DNA of 64,000 nucleotides from an uncultured Collinsella sp. (GCA_959604825.1 CAUHCN010000003.1:1-64000); one strand, 5' to 3'. Positions 39,597 through 48,451 are shown, counted from the stretch's first letter. Numbers and translations: made by a program. Notes: a model not told the origin generated them from the letters alone.

Positions 39597-40040
39597 TTAA
39601 GCCTCCAGCTCAATCTTCGTGGGGTTCTGGGCAGCGTGCGGATGCTCGGCACCAGCGTAGACCTTAAGCTTGGTCATCTGGGCACGGCCGAGGGTGGTCT
39701 TGGGCAGCATACCGCGAACGGCGCGCTCGATAACCTTCTCCGGGTGCTTCTCCATAGCCTGGCGGAAGCTCTCAGCCTTGAGGCCGCCGTTGTAGCCGCT
39801 GTGGCGATAATAGGTCTTCGTGTCGGCCTTGTTACCGGTAAGCTGGACCTTATCGGCGTTGATGACGACAACGAAGTCGCCGCAGTCGCTGTTGGGCGTG
39901 AACTGGGGCTTGTTCTTACCGCGCAGGATCATTGCGATCTGGGTGGCAAGACGGCCCAGGACAGCACCATCGGCGTCGACGAGAACCCAGTTGCGCTGGA
40001 CCTCGCCCTGCTTGGCGTAGTGAGTCGATTTCGAAATCAC
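39597..40040 (-). CDS. rplM: 50S ribosomal protein L13
   Basis: L13 binds 23S rRNA early in large-subunit assembly. The 147-residue sequence shows WVLVDADGAVLGRLATQIA, 'FVVVINADKVQLTGNKADTK', the YYRHSGYNGGLK block and ERAVRGMLPKTTLGRAQM. The start is GTG 40040, set by GGAGGAG seven bases upstream. The operon promoter lies in the 157 bases before it. Confidence 0.98.
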   Translation of the reverse strand: MISKSTHYAKQGEVQRNWVLVDADGAVLGRLATQIAMILRGKNKPQFTPNSDCGDFVVVINADKVQLTGNKADTKTYYRHSGYNGGLKAESFRQAMEKHPEKVIERAVRGMLPKTTLGRAQMTKLKVYAGAEHPHAAQNPTKIELEA

Positions 40041-40197
40041 TTAGACTCCTCCATGTACAGTACGTGTTGTTACAGAGATTCACGGGGCTCTGCAAGTAAC
40101 CCGTCCATATTACCCCGCTCACCGTACGAGTCAACAGGTATTTTGGCTCCGACCAGAGTTTCTGCACATGTCATCCATGGGTCATGACGTCGCGACA

Positions 40198-41076
40198 CTA
40201 GCGCTCGACAAATGCCTCGATATCACTCAGTAGGCGCTTTGCCTCCTGGCGGCCCTGAATATACAGGTCGAGGAGCTTTGCCGGATCATGCTCAACGTGA
40301 CCGACCTCGACCGGCTTTTGCGGAGCAACGACCAGCGCGCGGCCCTCACGCTCATACTTCCATAGATGCATGCGCTGGATGTTATAGCGGTCGTGGCGCG
40401 TCTCGATAGCCTCGAGCAGGTAGGGGTAGTCGGCATAGCGAGCGCGTGCGGCGGGCATAAACTCGTAGGGCTTTTTCTCGTACGAGCGGTCCTGCGTGAC
40501 AATGACAACCGCGCGATCGAAGCCCGCCTCCTCCAGCACGTGCTCGACGGGGACCGAATCGGCTACGCCGCCGTCGACGTATTTGTGCCCATCGATCTCG
40601 ACCGGCGGCGTCACCAGCGGCAACGAGGTCGAGGCGCGCACGGCGTCGAGGTCAAGTACGGCGCTTTTGACCGGGAGGTACGTGGCGGTTCCAAAGAGCA
40701 TGTCCGTCGCGACGGCGTACATCTCGATGGGGCTCGCGTCGAACGTCTCGTTGTCAAAGGGGTCCAGGCGGTCCTGGACATCGTTGAAGATAAAGTCGTA
40801 ACCCACGATGGAGCCCGTGGACGCAAACGATGCGGCGCCCATGAAGCGGTTGTCGTTGCAGAAAGCCAGGTTGATGCGGTTGGCACGGCCGATCTGGTGC
40901 GACTTGTAGTTCACGCCGTTGAGGGCGCCGGCCGATACGCCATATACCGCCGGAATCTCGACGCCGGCCTCCATGAGAACGTCGAGTACGCCTGCGGTAA
41001 ATTGCCCGCGGAAGCTGCCGCCCTCCAAAACGAGCGCGACCTTGCCGGCGTTCTTTGCCTTATCTTCTGCAGTCAT
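40198..41076 (-). CDS. Patatin-like phospholipase
   Basis: The catalytic dyad is visible: the Ser in VYGVSAGALNG (GXSXG) and the Asp in KYVDGGVADSVP, with the oxyanion-hole glycines in LVLEGGSFRGQFTAGVLD. It probably hydrolyses acyl lipids. There is no signal peptide. The length of 292 residues fits the small bacterial patatin (YjjU-like) class, including the 'FMPAARARYADYPYLLEAIE' C-terminal helix set. ATG 41076 follows GGAGGT. It is transcribed leftward as a single gene, with a repeat array upstream. Confidence 0.9.
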   Translation of the reverse strand: MTAEDKAKNAGKVALVLEGGSFRGQFTAGVLDVLMEAGVEIPAVYGVSAGALNGVNYKSHQIGRANRINLAFCNDNRFMGAASFASTGSIVGYDFIFNDVQDRLDPFDNETFDASPIEMYAVATDMLFGTATYLPVKSAVLDLDAVRASTSLPLVTPPVEIDGHKYVDGGVADSVPVEHVLEEAGFDRAVVIVTQDRSYEKKPYEFMPAARARYADYPYLLEAIETRHDRYNIQRMHLWKYEREGRALVVAPQKPVEVGHVEHDPAKLLDLYIQGRQEAKRLLSDIEAFVER

Positions 41077-41152
41077 GTTGACCTCCTGTGATTGCGTTTT
41101 GGCTTTCTTCTACCCAGTTTTGGAATGGAGGGCGCGCAGGTTTTTCGAGGCG

Positions 41153-41400
41153 GCAGGTGCAGCGGAAAGTGCGTCCCAGTTTGAGGCGGGATTACGGGAT
41201 GCGCTTTCCGCTTGGACCGCCGTTGGGAAAGCGCGACCCGTTCTGAGCGCGGATTCCGGGATGAACTTTCCGCTTGAGGCGTCTTCCGGAAAATGAATCC
41301 CATTCCGAGCGTCGATTCCGGGATGCAGTTTCCGCTTGAAACGTCATCCGGAAACCGCATCCCAGTCTGAGCCGGAATTCTGGGATGGATTTTCCGCCTG
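41153..41400. repeat. Four degenerate tandem repeats with an exact 62-bp period
   Basis: The word TTCCGC(T/C)TG begins at 41206, 41268, 41330 and 41392, exactly 62 bases apart. Each unit holds a GGAAA...(A/T)CCC half and a GGGAT(G)...TTTCC half, giving an inverted repeat inside every unit. The units differ by many substitutions but no length change is seen. The frames crossing it are arginine/serine-rich and look non-coding. Confidence 0.85.
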
Positions 41401-41586
41401 GGGCGACGTTGATGCGGGGCATGGCAGGCTGCAGTCCGATCGGCATCGCATCTGCATAGGGTTGAGGCTTTGCGCGGAGAATCCGCGTGTTCGCTTCGCG
41501 AACCCGCACCGGCTTCGGCCGCCTGTCGGCGTCCTCGCCCGCGGGCTAAAAACGCTTACGCGTTTTCTTTACGCCCCCCCTGCATA
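41401..41586. other. Hairpin-rich non-coding stretch before the tmRNA terminator
   Basis: Short perfect palindromes follow one another: GCGGAGAATCCGC (near 41474), GTTCGCTTCGCGAAC (near 41488), GCCCGCGGGC (near 41537) and AAAACGCTTACGCGTTTT (near 41549). No gene is seen. Confidence 0.5.
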
Positions 41587-41686
41587 GAGTTCGATTCTCC
41601 GCGGTACGGATTAGAAATAAAAAGGCAGGTAGATACGAATATCTACCTGCCTGTTGCTTATGGTGGAGGCGCGGAGAATCGAACTC
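41587..41686. repeat. 17-bp inverted copy of the tmRNA T-arm
   Basis: GAGTTCGATTCTCCGCG at 41587-41603 is the exact reverse complement of 41670-41686, which is the T-arm and 3' end region of the tmRNA. The two copies bracket the tmRNA terminator. tmRNA 3' ends are integration hot spots, so this could be a rearranged attachment site. Confidence 0.7.
41616..41652 (-). terminator. tmRNA terminator
   Basis: A perfect 13-bp stem (41623-41635 with 41640-41652, CGAA loop) reads leftward into TTTTTATTTC. Confidence 0.9.
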
Positions 41687-42024
41687 CGGTCCACGAAAGC
41701 CCCCTGATTGGCATCTCCAAGCTCAGTCGCTGGTTTTGTCTCGGACGCTTTGCGCGCAGCGACACGCTCGCGGCGTCCTAACCGGTTCGGTCTTAGCCTG
41801 CGCCATACCGATTACGTGCGCAGGAGCATTCCCCTAACATGACGTCGCGCCGGTGTCGGGGAAATCACCGGGTTGACGCGCCGCTATAAATTAGGCAGCG
41901 AGAGCCATAGGCTCAAAAGAAGAGTTGTTGTCAATTCAATTTGACGGTACCCCTGTTTAACGAGGCGAGGAGACCTCGGCTTGCTTCCTCTCTCAGAGCT
42001 ATCGTGTCGAAACCAGTCGCCCCC
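41661..42024 (-). ncRNA. ssrA: Transfer-messenger RNA (tmRNA)
   Basis: The 5' end GGGGGCGACTGGTTTCGACA (minus strand from 42024) and the 3' end GTTCGATTCTCCGCGCCTCC plus ACCA are diagnostic. The 5' GGGGGCG pairs with the 3' CGCCTCC as the acceptor stem. The tag frame ends with codons for DNNSSFEPMALAA followed by TAA (about 41890-41930), the normal ALAA degradation signal. In that frame an ATT and then a TGA precede the Asp codon, so the resume codon cannot be fixed by eye. The 364-nt length is normal. It rescues stalled ribosomes with SmpB, which is not in the window. Confidence 0.97.
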
Positions 42025-42263
42025 GAATGCTGGGAAAGTCTGGATGGCATCGGGCCTGCAAACACCCGATAACCGTCGACTTTTCAAGGAACATACGGGG
42101 CGAGCCCCGCTTGTGGAGTGTTATCTTACCACGTTCTGAAAGCGGACAGCTGTTCTATGCACGAGCTGTGAAGACCCCAATGTGCGCCGCACTTCGCACT
42201 TTTGTTACCGATCGCGTCACGTATATTTTCGCCAAGCAAAATTGACCCGTCGAAAGGACCGTT

Positions 42264-42698
42264 ATGGATACCAAGCAGCAACTCGTCAATGCCCTCGCAG
42301 GCCTGGGCTCAACCATTACCGAAGCTATGGATGTCATCGAGGGCTTTGTCCCCTGCGGACATCCCGCCCTCACGGTATCGAACGCACTCGTCGCGCTGGA
42401 CGTTGACGATGATGCAGCTCTCACTCAGCAGCTTGAGACCGTCGAGGGCTTTATCGACCACGTGAGTGAGAACCGCGGCGTGGCCGCCTACCACGGTATC
42501 GAGGTCGAGCTCGCGGGTCCCAAGGCCGATCTGTTCGCAGCAATCCGCGAGGTAGGCGCCCTTATGCAGACCGCAGGCGTCAAGAACACCCAGGTCAACG
42601 AGTGGGTCTACCGAAGCCTGGCAGCACTCGATAGCTCCGACGAAAAGGCAGCCGAGCAGCTCGCAGAAAGTCCCGCCATTAAGGCCGAGCTTTTGTAA
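42264..42698 (+). CDS. Small cytoplasmic protein of unknown function
   Basis: The 144-residue acidic, helical product is not recognised. It contains no membrane segment and no known motif; 'LVNALAGLGSTITEAMDVIEG' and TAGVKNTQVNEWVYRSLAAL are its most regular helices. ATG 42264 follows AAAGGA. It is a single-gene unit, divergent from tmRNA and ending at a hairpin shared with the convergent PIN gene. Confidence 0.75.
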   Translation: MDTKQQLVNALAGLGSTITEAMDVIEGFVPCGHPALTVSNALVALDVDDDAALTQQLETVEGFIDHVSENRGVAAYHGIEVELAGPKADLFAAIREVGALMQTAGVKNTQVNEWVYRSLAALDSSDEKAAEQLAESPAIKAELL

Positions 42699-42707
42699 AT
42701 AGCAGAC

Positions 42708-42744
42708 GCGGGCCCCTTGGCGCATCGTCGTCCAAGAGGCCCGC
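42708..42744. terminator. Hairpin between convergent genes
   Basis: GCGGGCC (42708-42714) pairs with GGCCCGC (42738-42744), with an inner CTTGG/CCAAG stem. It has no clear T-run on either side and is probably a bidirectional stop for the 42264 gene and the PIN gene. Confidence 0.55.
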
Positions 42745-42756
42745 AAACAGTTTGCG

Positions 42757-43272
42757 TCAACCGATAGCCGCGCGGCCGCGTTCGGCCAAAGCCAGAATCG
42801 GCATCATTTGGCGCGGGGTCTTTGCTGCAAGATCGGCATGTTCGAGCAGCTTGCGATCGTTAGTCACCAAGTAATCGACCTGCGCGCGCTTGCACGCGGC
42901 GAGCACCAAGTTGTCTTCGTAATCGCGATGGAGCGCTAAGTATTTGTCGGCCAGCCAAAGGTCCGACGCATCTGCACCCACGGCCGTGGCGTTTTCGGTC
43001 ATGTTCCGAACAAACGCCAGCGCCGCATCGCCAATCGCGCGGGCAGAAGCCTCGCCGAGCGCTCCCCCGCTGGCAAGAACGCTGCGCTTCAGTTCGTGCT
43101 GTACAACATACAGTACGTCCTTGGCGATATGCACCGGAAAGAACAGCAATGCCCCCGCCTCCGTCGCCTGCCCAATAAACGCACGCGCGGCAAGCGACTC
43201 GGCATGGTCGACGCAAAACGAATCAACCCATACGTTGGCATCCACCATTATTTTGAGGGAAGTCCCGCTCAC
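42757..43272 (-). CDS. PIN-domain toxin-like ribonuclease
   Basis: The PIN core is visible: IMVDANVWVDSF with the first Asp, a middle acidic region and LHRDYEDNLVLAACKRAQVDYLVTND with the last two Asp positions. Such proteins cut RNA (VapC type). GTG 43272 overlaps the stop of the upstream RelB-like gene by four bases (GTGA), the classic antitoxin-first toxin-antitoxin layout. The length of 171 residues is longer than most VapC toxins because of an insertion around residues 70-105. Confidence 0.82.
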   Translation of the reverse strand: MSGTSLKIMVDANVWVDSFCVDHAESLAARAFIGQATEAGALLFFPVHIAKDVLYVVQHELKRSVLASGGALGEASARAIGDAALAFVRNMTENATAVGADASDLWLADKYLALHRDYEDNLVLAACKRAQVDYLVTNDRKLLEHADLAAKTPRQMMPILALAERGRAAIG

Positions 43273-43604
43273 AGGATCATCCCCTTTTGGCGATAGCGCT
43301 CGTCCATGGCTTCGGAATAGATTGTGTCCCAATCGCGATCGTCAGATACGGGCGACGTAGCGATGCCCAGGTCCGCGTAAAGCTGATCCGCCGCCGCCCA
43401 GGATGCGGCAAACGGAGCATCTGGCATGACACCCCGCTGCCGTTCGTTAACAGCCCCAAGGATTTCCTCGCACGAGCTGCCGCCCTGTGCAACCTTTGCC
43501 ACGACCTTCTTGATAAGTTCGGGCAGCGTTGCGCCCGAAAGCCGCAGCGCCTCCTCGGCGCGCTCTTTAACCGAGCGATCCACACGGACATTTACCTGCA
43601 CCAT
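43269..43604 (-). CDS. RelB/DinJ-like antitoxin
   Basis: The N-terminus VQVNVRVDRSVKERAEEALRL followed by GATLPELIKKVVAKVA is a ribbon-helix-helix DNA-binding domain like DinJ/RelB. The acidic C-terminal half (DLGIATSPVSDDRDWDTIYSE) would wrap the toxin. It is coupled to the PIN gene by a GTGA overlap. ATG 43604 gives the family-like start, but AGGAGG lies further upstream, close to GTG 43631, so a start ten codons earlier is possible. A dyad just upstream is a likely operator. Confidence 0.8.
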   Translation of the reverse strand: MVQVNVRVDRSVKERAEEALRLSGATLPELIKKVVAKVAQGGSSCEEILGAVNERQRGVMPDAPFAASWAAADQLYADLGIATSPVSDDRDWDTIYSEAMDERYRQKGMIL

Positions 43605-43652
43605 GCTGCCAGCAACGCTCGTATCGATCACGCTCCTCCTGTCTGCTATCAC

Positions 43653-43682
43653 TGCTAGCACTTCTATATAGAGCCTCTAGCA
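43653..43682. promoter_or_regulatory. Operator-like dyad of the toxin-antitoxin pair
   Basis: TGCTAG (43653-43658) and CTAGCA (43677-43682) flank CTATATAG, which could be the leftward -10 region. The position suits autorepression by the antitoxin. Confidence 0.5.
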
Positions 43683-43706
43683 CACAGTCAAACGCAAATA
43701 AACCCT

Positions 43707-43741
43707 GAATGTGACAAAGGGACTGTCCCTTTGTCACATTC
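43707..43741. repeat. Perfect 15-bp palindrome (TGTGACAAAGGG family)
   Basis: GAATGTGACAAAGGG (43707-43721) pairs exactly with CCCTTTGTCACATTC (43727-43741) across ACTGT. It lies between the toxin-antitoxin promoter and the end of the ABC transporter gene. It lacks a T-run. Similar palindromes are, from memory, common between genes in gut Coriobacteriia. Confidence 0.75.
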
Positions 43742-43746
43742 CGTTC

Positions 43747-45504
43747 CTACAGCTGCCAGGTAGCTGCTTCCTTTTGCAGCGCAACCATGCGGGCGAATTC
43801 TCCGCCTGCCGCTTTGAGTTGCGCCGGAGCACCCTGCTCGGCTACCACACCATCCTTGAGCACAACGATCTTATCGGCATTTTCTACCGTGCGCATACGG
43901 TGGGCGATCACGATAACCGTCTTGCCTGCGAGCAGGCGGGAAAGCGCCTGCTGCACCACGGTCTCGTTCTCCACATCCAAACTCGCCGTCGCCTCGTCCA
44001 GCAACACGATCGGCGCGTCTTTGAGCAGCGCACGGGCGATAGAGATGCGCTGGCGCTCACCGCCGGACAGCTTGGAGCCGTTCTCGCCGATCATGGTGTT
44101 GTAGCCCTGCGGCATGCGGCTCACAAACTCGCCGCAGTTGGCGGCACGCGCAGCCGCAAGCACTTGCTCATCGGTGGCGCCACGACGCCCGAGGCGGATG
44201 TTTCCCATCACCGTGTCGTCAAAGAGCAGCACGTCTTGGAACACAATGGCGTAGTCGCGCAGCAGCACCTCGGGATCCACGCTCGCAACATCCACGCCGC
44301 CCACGGTGACCGTGCCCGCGGTGGCATCCCAAAAGCGCGCGGCCAGGCGGCTCACCGTGGACTTACCGGAGCCCGAAGGACCGACCAGTGCCGTGACCTC
44401 GCCTTCCTTGGCGGTAAAGCTCACATCGGTAAGAACTTTCTCGCCGGCGCGGCCGTCCTCGCCCGCACCATAGCCAAATGCCACGTGATCGAACACCACA
44501 TCGTGGCCTACGGGCTCAAACTGCTCGCTGCCCCGCGCCACGGGCTCTTCCATGATGGAACGCATGCGCTTGGCCGACGACTCGGCGGCAAACAGCTCGG
44601 ACATCAGCATCAGCGCCTGATCAAAGGGCGCATAGATGCGGCTCACCATAAGCAGGAAGGCAAACATCACCAAAAAGTCGACCTGGCCGGAGGCGACCAT
44701 CGCAGCGCCCGTGACCAACGTGGTGGCAATCCCCAGGCGCAGGATGGCAAAGGCGGAGTTGACCAAAAGCCCATTGGCGAGCTCGCCTTTGGTGGTCTCG
44801 CGCTCCTCGGCATCGATCACGGCGTTGAGCCCCTCAAGATAATGAGCCTCCTGGTTGGTGGCGCGGATCTCGCGCACGCAGTCGAGCGTCTCCTGGATCG
44901 CCTCGGTAACCTTGACCTTCTCGGCGCGCACATGGTCGAACACCGGGGTCATGGGGCCGCGTGTCAGATACAGCACGGCAAAGGCCACGGGCACGCTCCA
45001 AAACGCCGCGATCGCCAGCTGCCAGCAAAAGAACAGCGACGCCACGAACACAATGGCGCTTGCGATGATGGCACCCCAAAGCTCTCCCAGCACGTGGCTG
45101 TAGGCGTGCTCCATGGCCTGGACGTCGCCCATGATGGTCTCGGTTAAATCGGCCAGATCACGACGGCCAAAAAACGACAGCGGCAGCTTGCGCAAGCGCT
45201 CGGCAATCTCCATACGCTGCTTGCCGCACTCCTCGTAAAAGATGCAGTAGGTGTAGTAATACTGCTGCCAGTTAGAGGCAAAGAGCAACACGAAAAAGAC
45301 CAGGAGGCCGCCCACAATCGGCAGGGCATCCGGCAGGTCGGCACCGGTGGCGAGATGTTCGACAAAACCGGCCATGGCCAGGAACAATAAGCCCATGCCG
45401 GCCATGGTAATGAGATTGGTGAGCGCGGTCCAGAAAATGCCGCGTTTTACGCCGGCGACGCCTTTATCGGATAGGAAGTACTTCTTTTGGAATGAGGCGA
45501 ACAT
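43747..45504 (-). CDS. ABC transporter, fused permease and ATPase (second half of a heterodimer)
   Basis: The 585-residue protein has six membrane helices in its first 300 residues (for example ALTNLITMAGMGLLFLAMAGF) and an ATPase domain with Walker A LVGPSGSGKST, signature LSGGERQRISIARALL and Walker B IVLLDEATASLD. Type IV exporters of this kind move lipids, peptides, drugs or siderophores. The start codon lies immediately after the stop of the partner half-transporter, so the two form a heterodimer. An AraC regulator reads away from the pair. The substrate is unknown. Confidence 0.92.
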   Translation of the reverse strand: MFASFQKKYFLSDKGVAGVKRGIFWTALTNLITMAGMGLLFLAMAGFVEHLATGADLPDALPIVGGLLVFFVLLFASNWQQYYYTYCIFYEECGKQRMEIAERLRKLPLSFFGRRDLADLTETIMGDVQAMEHAYSHVLGELWGAIIASAIVFVASLFFCWQLAIAAFWSVPVAFAVLYLTRGPMTPVFDHVRAEKVKVTEAIQETLDCVREIRATNQEAHYLEGLNAVIDAEERETTKGELANGLLVNSAFAILRLGIATTLVTGAAMVASGQVDFLVMFAFLLMVSRIYAPFDQALMLMSELFAAESSAKRMRSIMEEPVARGSEQFEPVGHDVVFDHVAFGYGAGEDGRAGEKVLTDVSFTAKEGEVTALVGPSGSGKSTVSRLAARFWDATAGTVTVGGVDVASVDPEVLLRDYAIVFQDVLLFDDTVMGNIRLGRRGATDEQVLAAARAANCGEFVSRMPQGYNTMIGENGSKLSGGERQRISIARALLKDAPIVLLDEATASLDVENETVVQQALSRLLAGKTVIVIAHRMRTVENADKIVVLKDGVVAEQGAPAQLKAAGGEFARMVALQKEAATWQL

Positions 45505-47331
45505 TTAGGCCTCGCCTCCCTTCGTGACGGCGGCATCCGCGGTCGCTGCAGTGATTTTCCAGCTCGCGGCCTGTTCGTATTCGGCCCACATCTTGGCATA
45601 CAGACCCTTTTGGGACAGTAACTCGGCATGGGTACCCGACTCCTGCACGCTGCCCTGGTTGAGCACCACGATTTGGTCTGCGCCCACTACAGTCGAGAGT
45701 CGGTGCGCGATCATAATGACTGTGCGACCCGCCGCCAGCTTGCTAAAGGCACGCTGGATGAGCGCCTCGTTCTCGGGGTCGGCAAACGCTGTGGCCTCAT
45801 CGAGCACCACGATAGGTGCGTCTTTAAGGATCGCGCGGGCGAGTGCCACGCGCTGCACCTCGCCGCCCGAAAGATATGCTCCGCCGGCACCGAGCATGGT
45901 ATTGATGCCCTGTGGAAGCCTGGCCACAATGTCGTCGCACTGAGCTGCGGAGAGGGCCGCACGCACTTCGTCGTCAGTGGCCGTGGGCTTGGAGGCACGC
46001 ACGTTATCGGCAAGTGTTTGCCGGAACAGCTGGTTGGTCTGGAACACGAAGGCAACCTGGTCCATAAGCTCGTGGGGATCCATGTCGCGAACGTCTACGC
46101 CGCCTACGAGCACGCGACCCGCGGAAACATCCCAAAAACGCGGGATCAGGCTTGCGCAGGTTGACTTACCGCCACCCGAGGGACCCACCAGGGCGAGGGT
46201 GCTACCAGCGGGAACGCTGAAACTCACATGGCTAACGGCAGGTGCTTCGGCACCTTCGTACGTAAAGCTCACGTCCTCAAAGCGCACATCGCTACCGGCG
46301 GAGTGCTTGGGCTGGGCAGGCACGGAGAGCTGTTTGGAACCCATGACGCTTCGAATACGAGCCAGCGAATCGGCACTCATCTGAGAGGCCTCGCCCACAA
46401 ACATGAGCTTGGTCATGGCCGTCGGCACCACGGCCGAAAAAATCGCGTAAAACGTGAAGTTGGTCATAAAGCGTGCAAAGTCCGTCTCGCCCGGCGCCAA
46501 CAGCAACGCCACGGGCAAAAGGAATGCCACAAGACCATTGAGCGCGGTAAGGTTGAGCACCTGTGGACCTCGGCAGAACGTGCCCGCATAGCTTTGCGCC
46601 ATGTCGGCGTATTCGGCGATCGCATCGTGGAAGGCCTTAAAGGAGTAGACCGTCTGCTGGAATACCTTGACCACGGGGATACCGCGTACGTATTCGGTGC
46701 CGGTCTTGTTCATCTTGACCAGCGCGCCCATGTAGGCCTTCATAAACTCGGCGCCCTTGCCGCTCATCATGGTGGCCATGGCGCAAAACGAAACGACGAC
46801 CGAGATTAAGCATGCCGCGCCCAAACGCCAATCGAGGGCAAATAGCAGCACAAGCAGGCCCACGACCATGGCGGTGGCACCGGCGATATCGGGCAGCATG
46901 TGCGCGAGCAGCGTCTCGGTGGAGGCGGCACAGCCGTCTACGATACGGCGCAGCTCACCGGTGGCGTGCGTGTCAAAGTAGCCGAGCGGCAGCTTAAGCA
47001 GATGCTCGCTCGTAGCCTTGCGGATATTGGATGCGCAGCGAAACGCGGACAGGTGCGTGCACATGAGTCCCACGAAATAGACCACGATGCTTGCCAGGGC
47101 AAAACCAACAGCCCACCAACCATACATCGCGATGTCGGCGGCCTCGCTCCAGTTGGGCGCCACGGCAATCAGGTCTCGCGCAACAAGCCAGATGCACACG
47201 TACGGGCCAAAGCTCAACAGCTGCGAGAACGCCGAGAGGGCCATGCCCAAATACGTTAGGAATTTACGGTCACCGGCATATGCAAGTAGCTCGCCGATGC
47301 CGCCGCCTTCCTTTTTTGATCCCTTTGCCAT
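45505..47331 (-). CDS. ABC transporter, fused permease and ATPase (first half of a heterodimer)
   Basis: The 608-residue partner carries membrane helices (FLTYLGMALSAFSQLLSFGPYV, AMVVGLLVLLFALDW) and the ATPase motifs LVGPSGGGKST, YLSGGEVQRVALARAIL and IVVLDEATAFADPE. The signature is LSGGE in both halves, so both sites may hydrolyse ATP. ATG 47331 follows AGAAGGGA; the frame upstream to 47799 overlaps the AraC gene region and is not coding. The AraC divergence and heterodimer resemble iron-siderophore (YbtPQ-like) importers or exporters, but the substrate cannot be read from sequence. Confidence 0.92.
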   Translation of the reverse strand: MAKGSKKEGGGIGELLAYAGDRKFLTYLGMALSAFSQLLSFGPYVCIWLVARDLIAVAPNWSEAADIAMYGWWAVGFALASIVVYFVGLMCTHLSAFRCASNIRKATSEHLLKLPLGYFDTHATGELRRIVDGCAASTETLLAHMLPDIAGATAMVVGLLVLLFALDWRLGAACLISVVVSFCAMATMMSGKGAEFMKAYMGALVKMNKTGTEYVRGIPVVKVFQQTVYSFKAFHDAIAEYADMAQSYAGTFCRGPQVLNLTALNGLVAFLLPVALLLAPGETDFARFMTNFTFYAIFSAVVPTAMTKLMFVGEASQMSADSLARIRSVMGSKQLSVPAQPKHSAGSDVRFEDVSFTYEGAEAPAVSHVSFSVPAGSTLALVGPSGGGKSTCASLIPRFWDVSAGRVLVGGVDVRDMDPHELMDQVAFVFQTNQLFRQTLADNVRASKPTATDDEVRAALSAAQCDDIVARLPQGINTMLGAGGAYLSGGEVQRVALARAILKDAPIVVLDEATAFADPENEALIQRAFSKLAAGRTVIMIAHRLSTVVGADQIVVLNQGSVQESGTHAELLSQKGLYAKMWAEYEQAASWKITAATADAAVTKGGEA

Positions 47332-47451
47332 GAGATTCCCTTCTAACGGCTTGAGAGTTAACCGTAAGAAACTTATCATGGGCGTGTTAGCCAGGGCACA
47401 CAATTGGGCCAGGCGTGGACGTTTTCGCAAATGAAGGGGACGCTTTTGAAA

Positions 47452-48450
47452 ATGCGGCGGGCAGCAACCGATATAACCGAGCTCTACGCACCGCAGTTTG
47501 AGCAGTTTGGTCTGCAGCTTTCCGGCAAGGGCGCCGTCTTTACCGGTGAGGTGGCAAACGATCGGGCGCACGGACGCGCATGGATCATGCCCCTCTCCCC
47601 TGCCTGCATCGTTATGGAGCATTACATTACCCCGATGCACGATATGTACCTGGCCGAATACACACCCGAACCGTACGCGTGCGTGAGCGAGGTCAGCGCG
47701 CCCACGCTCATGTGCATGCCCGAAGCCGGCATAACGCCTGCGAACCTCAAGCCGCTGCATGGACCGTGGCCGAACAGCGCGATCTGCAGCTTTGTCCAAG
47801 ATAGCTGCGGTGAGGAGCTAAGCCCGCTGTTTGCAGGGCAGCTCTACCACTCGCGCTCGGTCCTCTTTTTGCCCGGTTATTTTGACGAGCTGGAGCATCG
47901 CTATCCCGCCGAGTTCGCGGGGGTCTTTGAGGCGTTTGCCGAGTCATGGCACGAGGAGGCAGCGTCTGCCATCTGCCACACGTTGCGCAGGATTAACGAG
48001 GAACGCGCCCGCACCGTAGGCGGACACGTCTATATGCAAGGCATCGTGGAGACCATGGTCGCGGAGCTCGCCTGTTCGCGCGCGGCCCACAAGCAGGCGC
48101 GGCAGGCGGCAGACACACGCGCCAGCGTAACCATTGCCGAGGAAGCGGCGGCAATGATTGAGCGCGCGCTCGACAAAGGCAGGCGTGTGGGTATCAACGA
48201 GGTGGCCGAGAGGCTCTACACAAGCCGCTCCAAGCTATGCGCCACCTTTAAAGCCCAAACCGGCGAGTCCCTGGGCGTCTACATTCGCAGACGCCGTATG
48301 GAGCGAGCACAGGACCTTTTGGCCGATAGCGCGCTCACGATAGCGCAGGTGGCAGAGCGTCTAGGCTACCCTCAGCAGGCCGCCTTCGCCCAAGCCTTCA
48401 AGCAACACACCGGCACCACCCCCACCGCTTGGCGTTCCCAACATATATAA
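47452..48450 (+). CDS. AraC-family transcriptional regulator
   Basis: The C-terminal 100 residues are a double HTH of the AraC type: VGINEVAERLYTSRSKLCATFKAQTG and LTIAQVAERLGYPQQAAFAQAFKQHTGTTPTAWR. The N-terminal 220 residues form an effector or dimer domain that is not recognised. It is divergent from the ABC transporter pair with a 120-base spacer, so it probably controls that operon. The start is uncertain: ATG 47452 has GGGGA eleven bases upstream; ATG 47431 or an earlier codon is possible. A perfect 13-bp hairpin follows its stop. Confidence 0.9.
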   Translation: MRRAATDITELYAPQFEQFGLQLSGKGAVFTGEVANDRAHGRAWIMPLSPACIVMEHYITPMHDMYLAEYTPEPYACVSEVSAPTLMCMPEAGITPANLKPLHGPWPNSAICSFVQDSCGEELSPLFAGQLYHSRSVLFLPGYFDELEHRYPAEFAGVFEAFAESWHEEAASAICHTLRRINEERARTVGGHVYMQGIVETMVAELACSRAAHKQARQAADTRASVTIAEEAAAMIERALDKGRRVGINEVAERLYTSRSKLCATFKAQTGESLGVYIRRRRMERAQDLLADSALTIAQVAERLGYPQQAAFAQAFKQHTGTTPTAWRSQHI

Positions 48451-48451
48451 A

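Noticed and set aside
41153..41400. Possible CRISPR array (regular 62-bp period)
   Set aside because: The whole unit is degenerate; there is no identical short repeat alternating with unique spacers and no cas gene nearby.
41073..41509. Leftward Arg/Ser-rich frames across the 62-bp repeats
   Set aside because: They only reflect the repeat period; no ribosome site and no stable frame across units.
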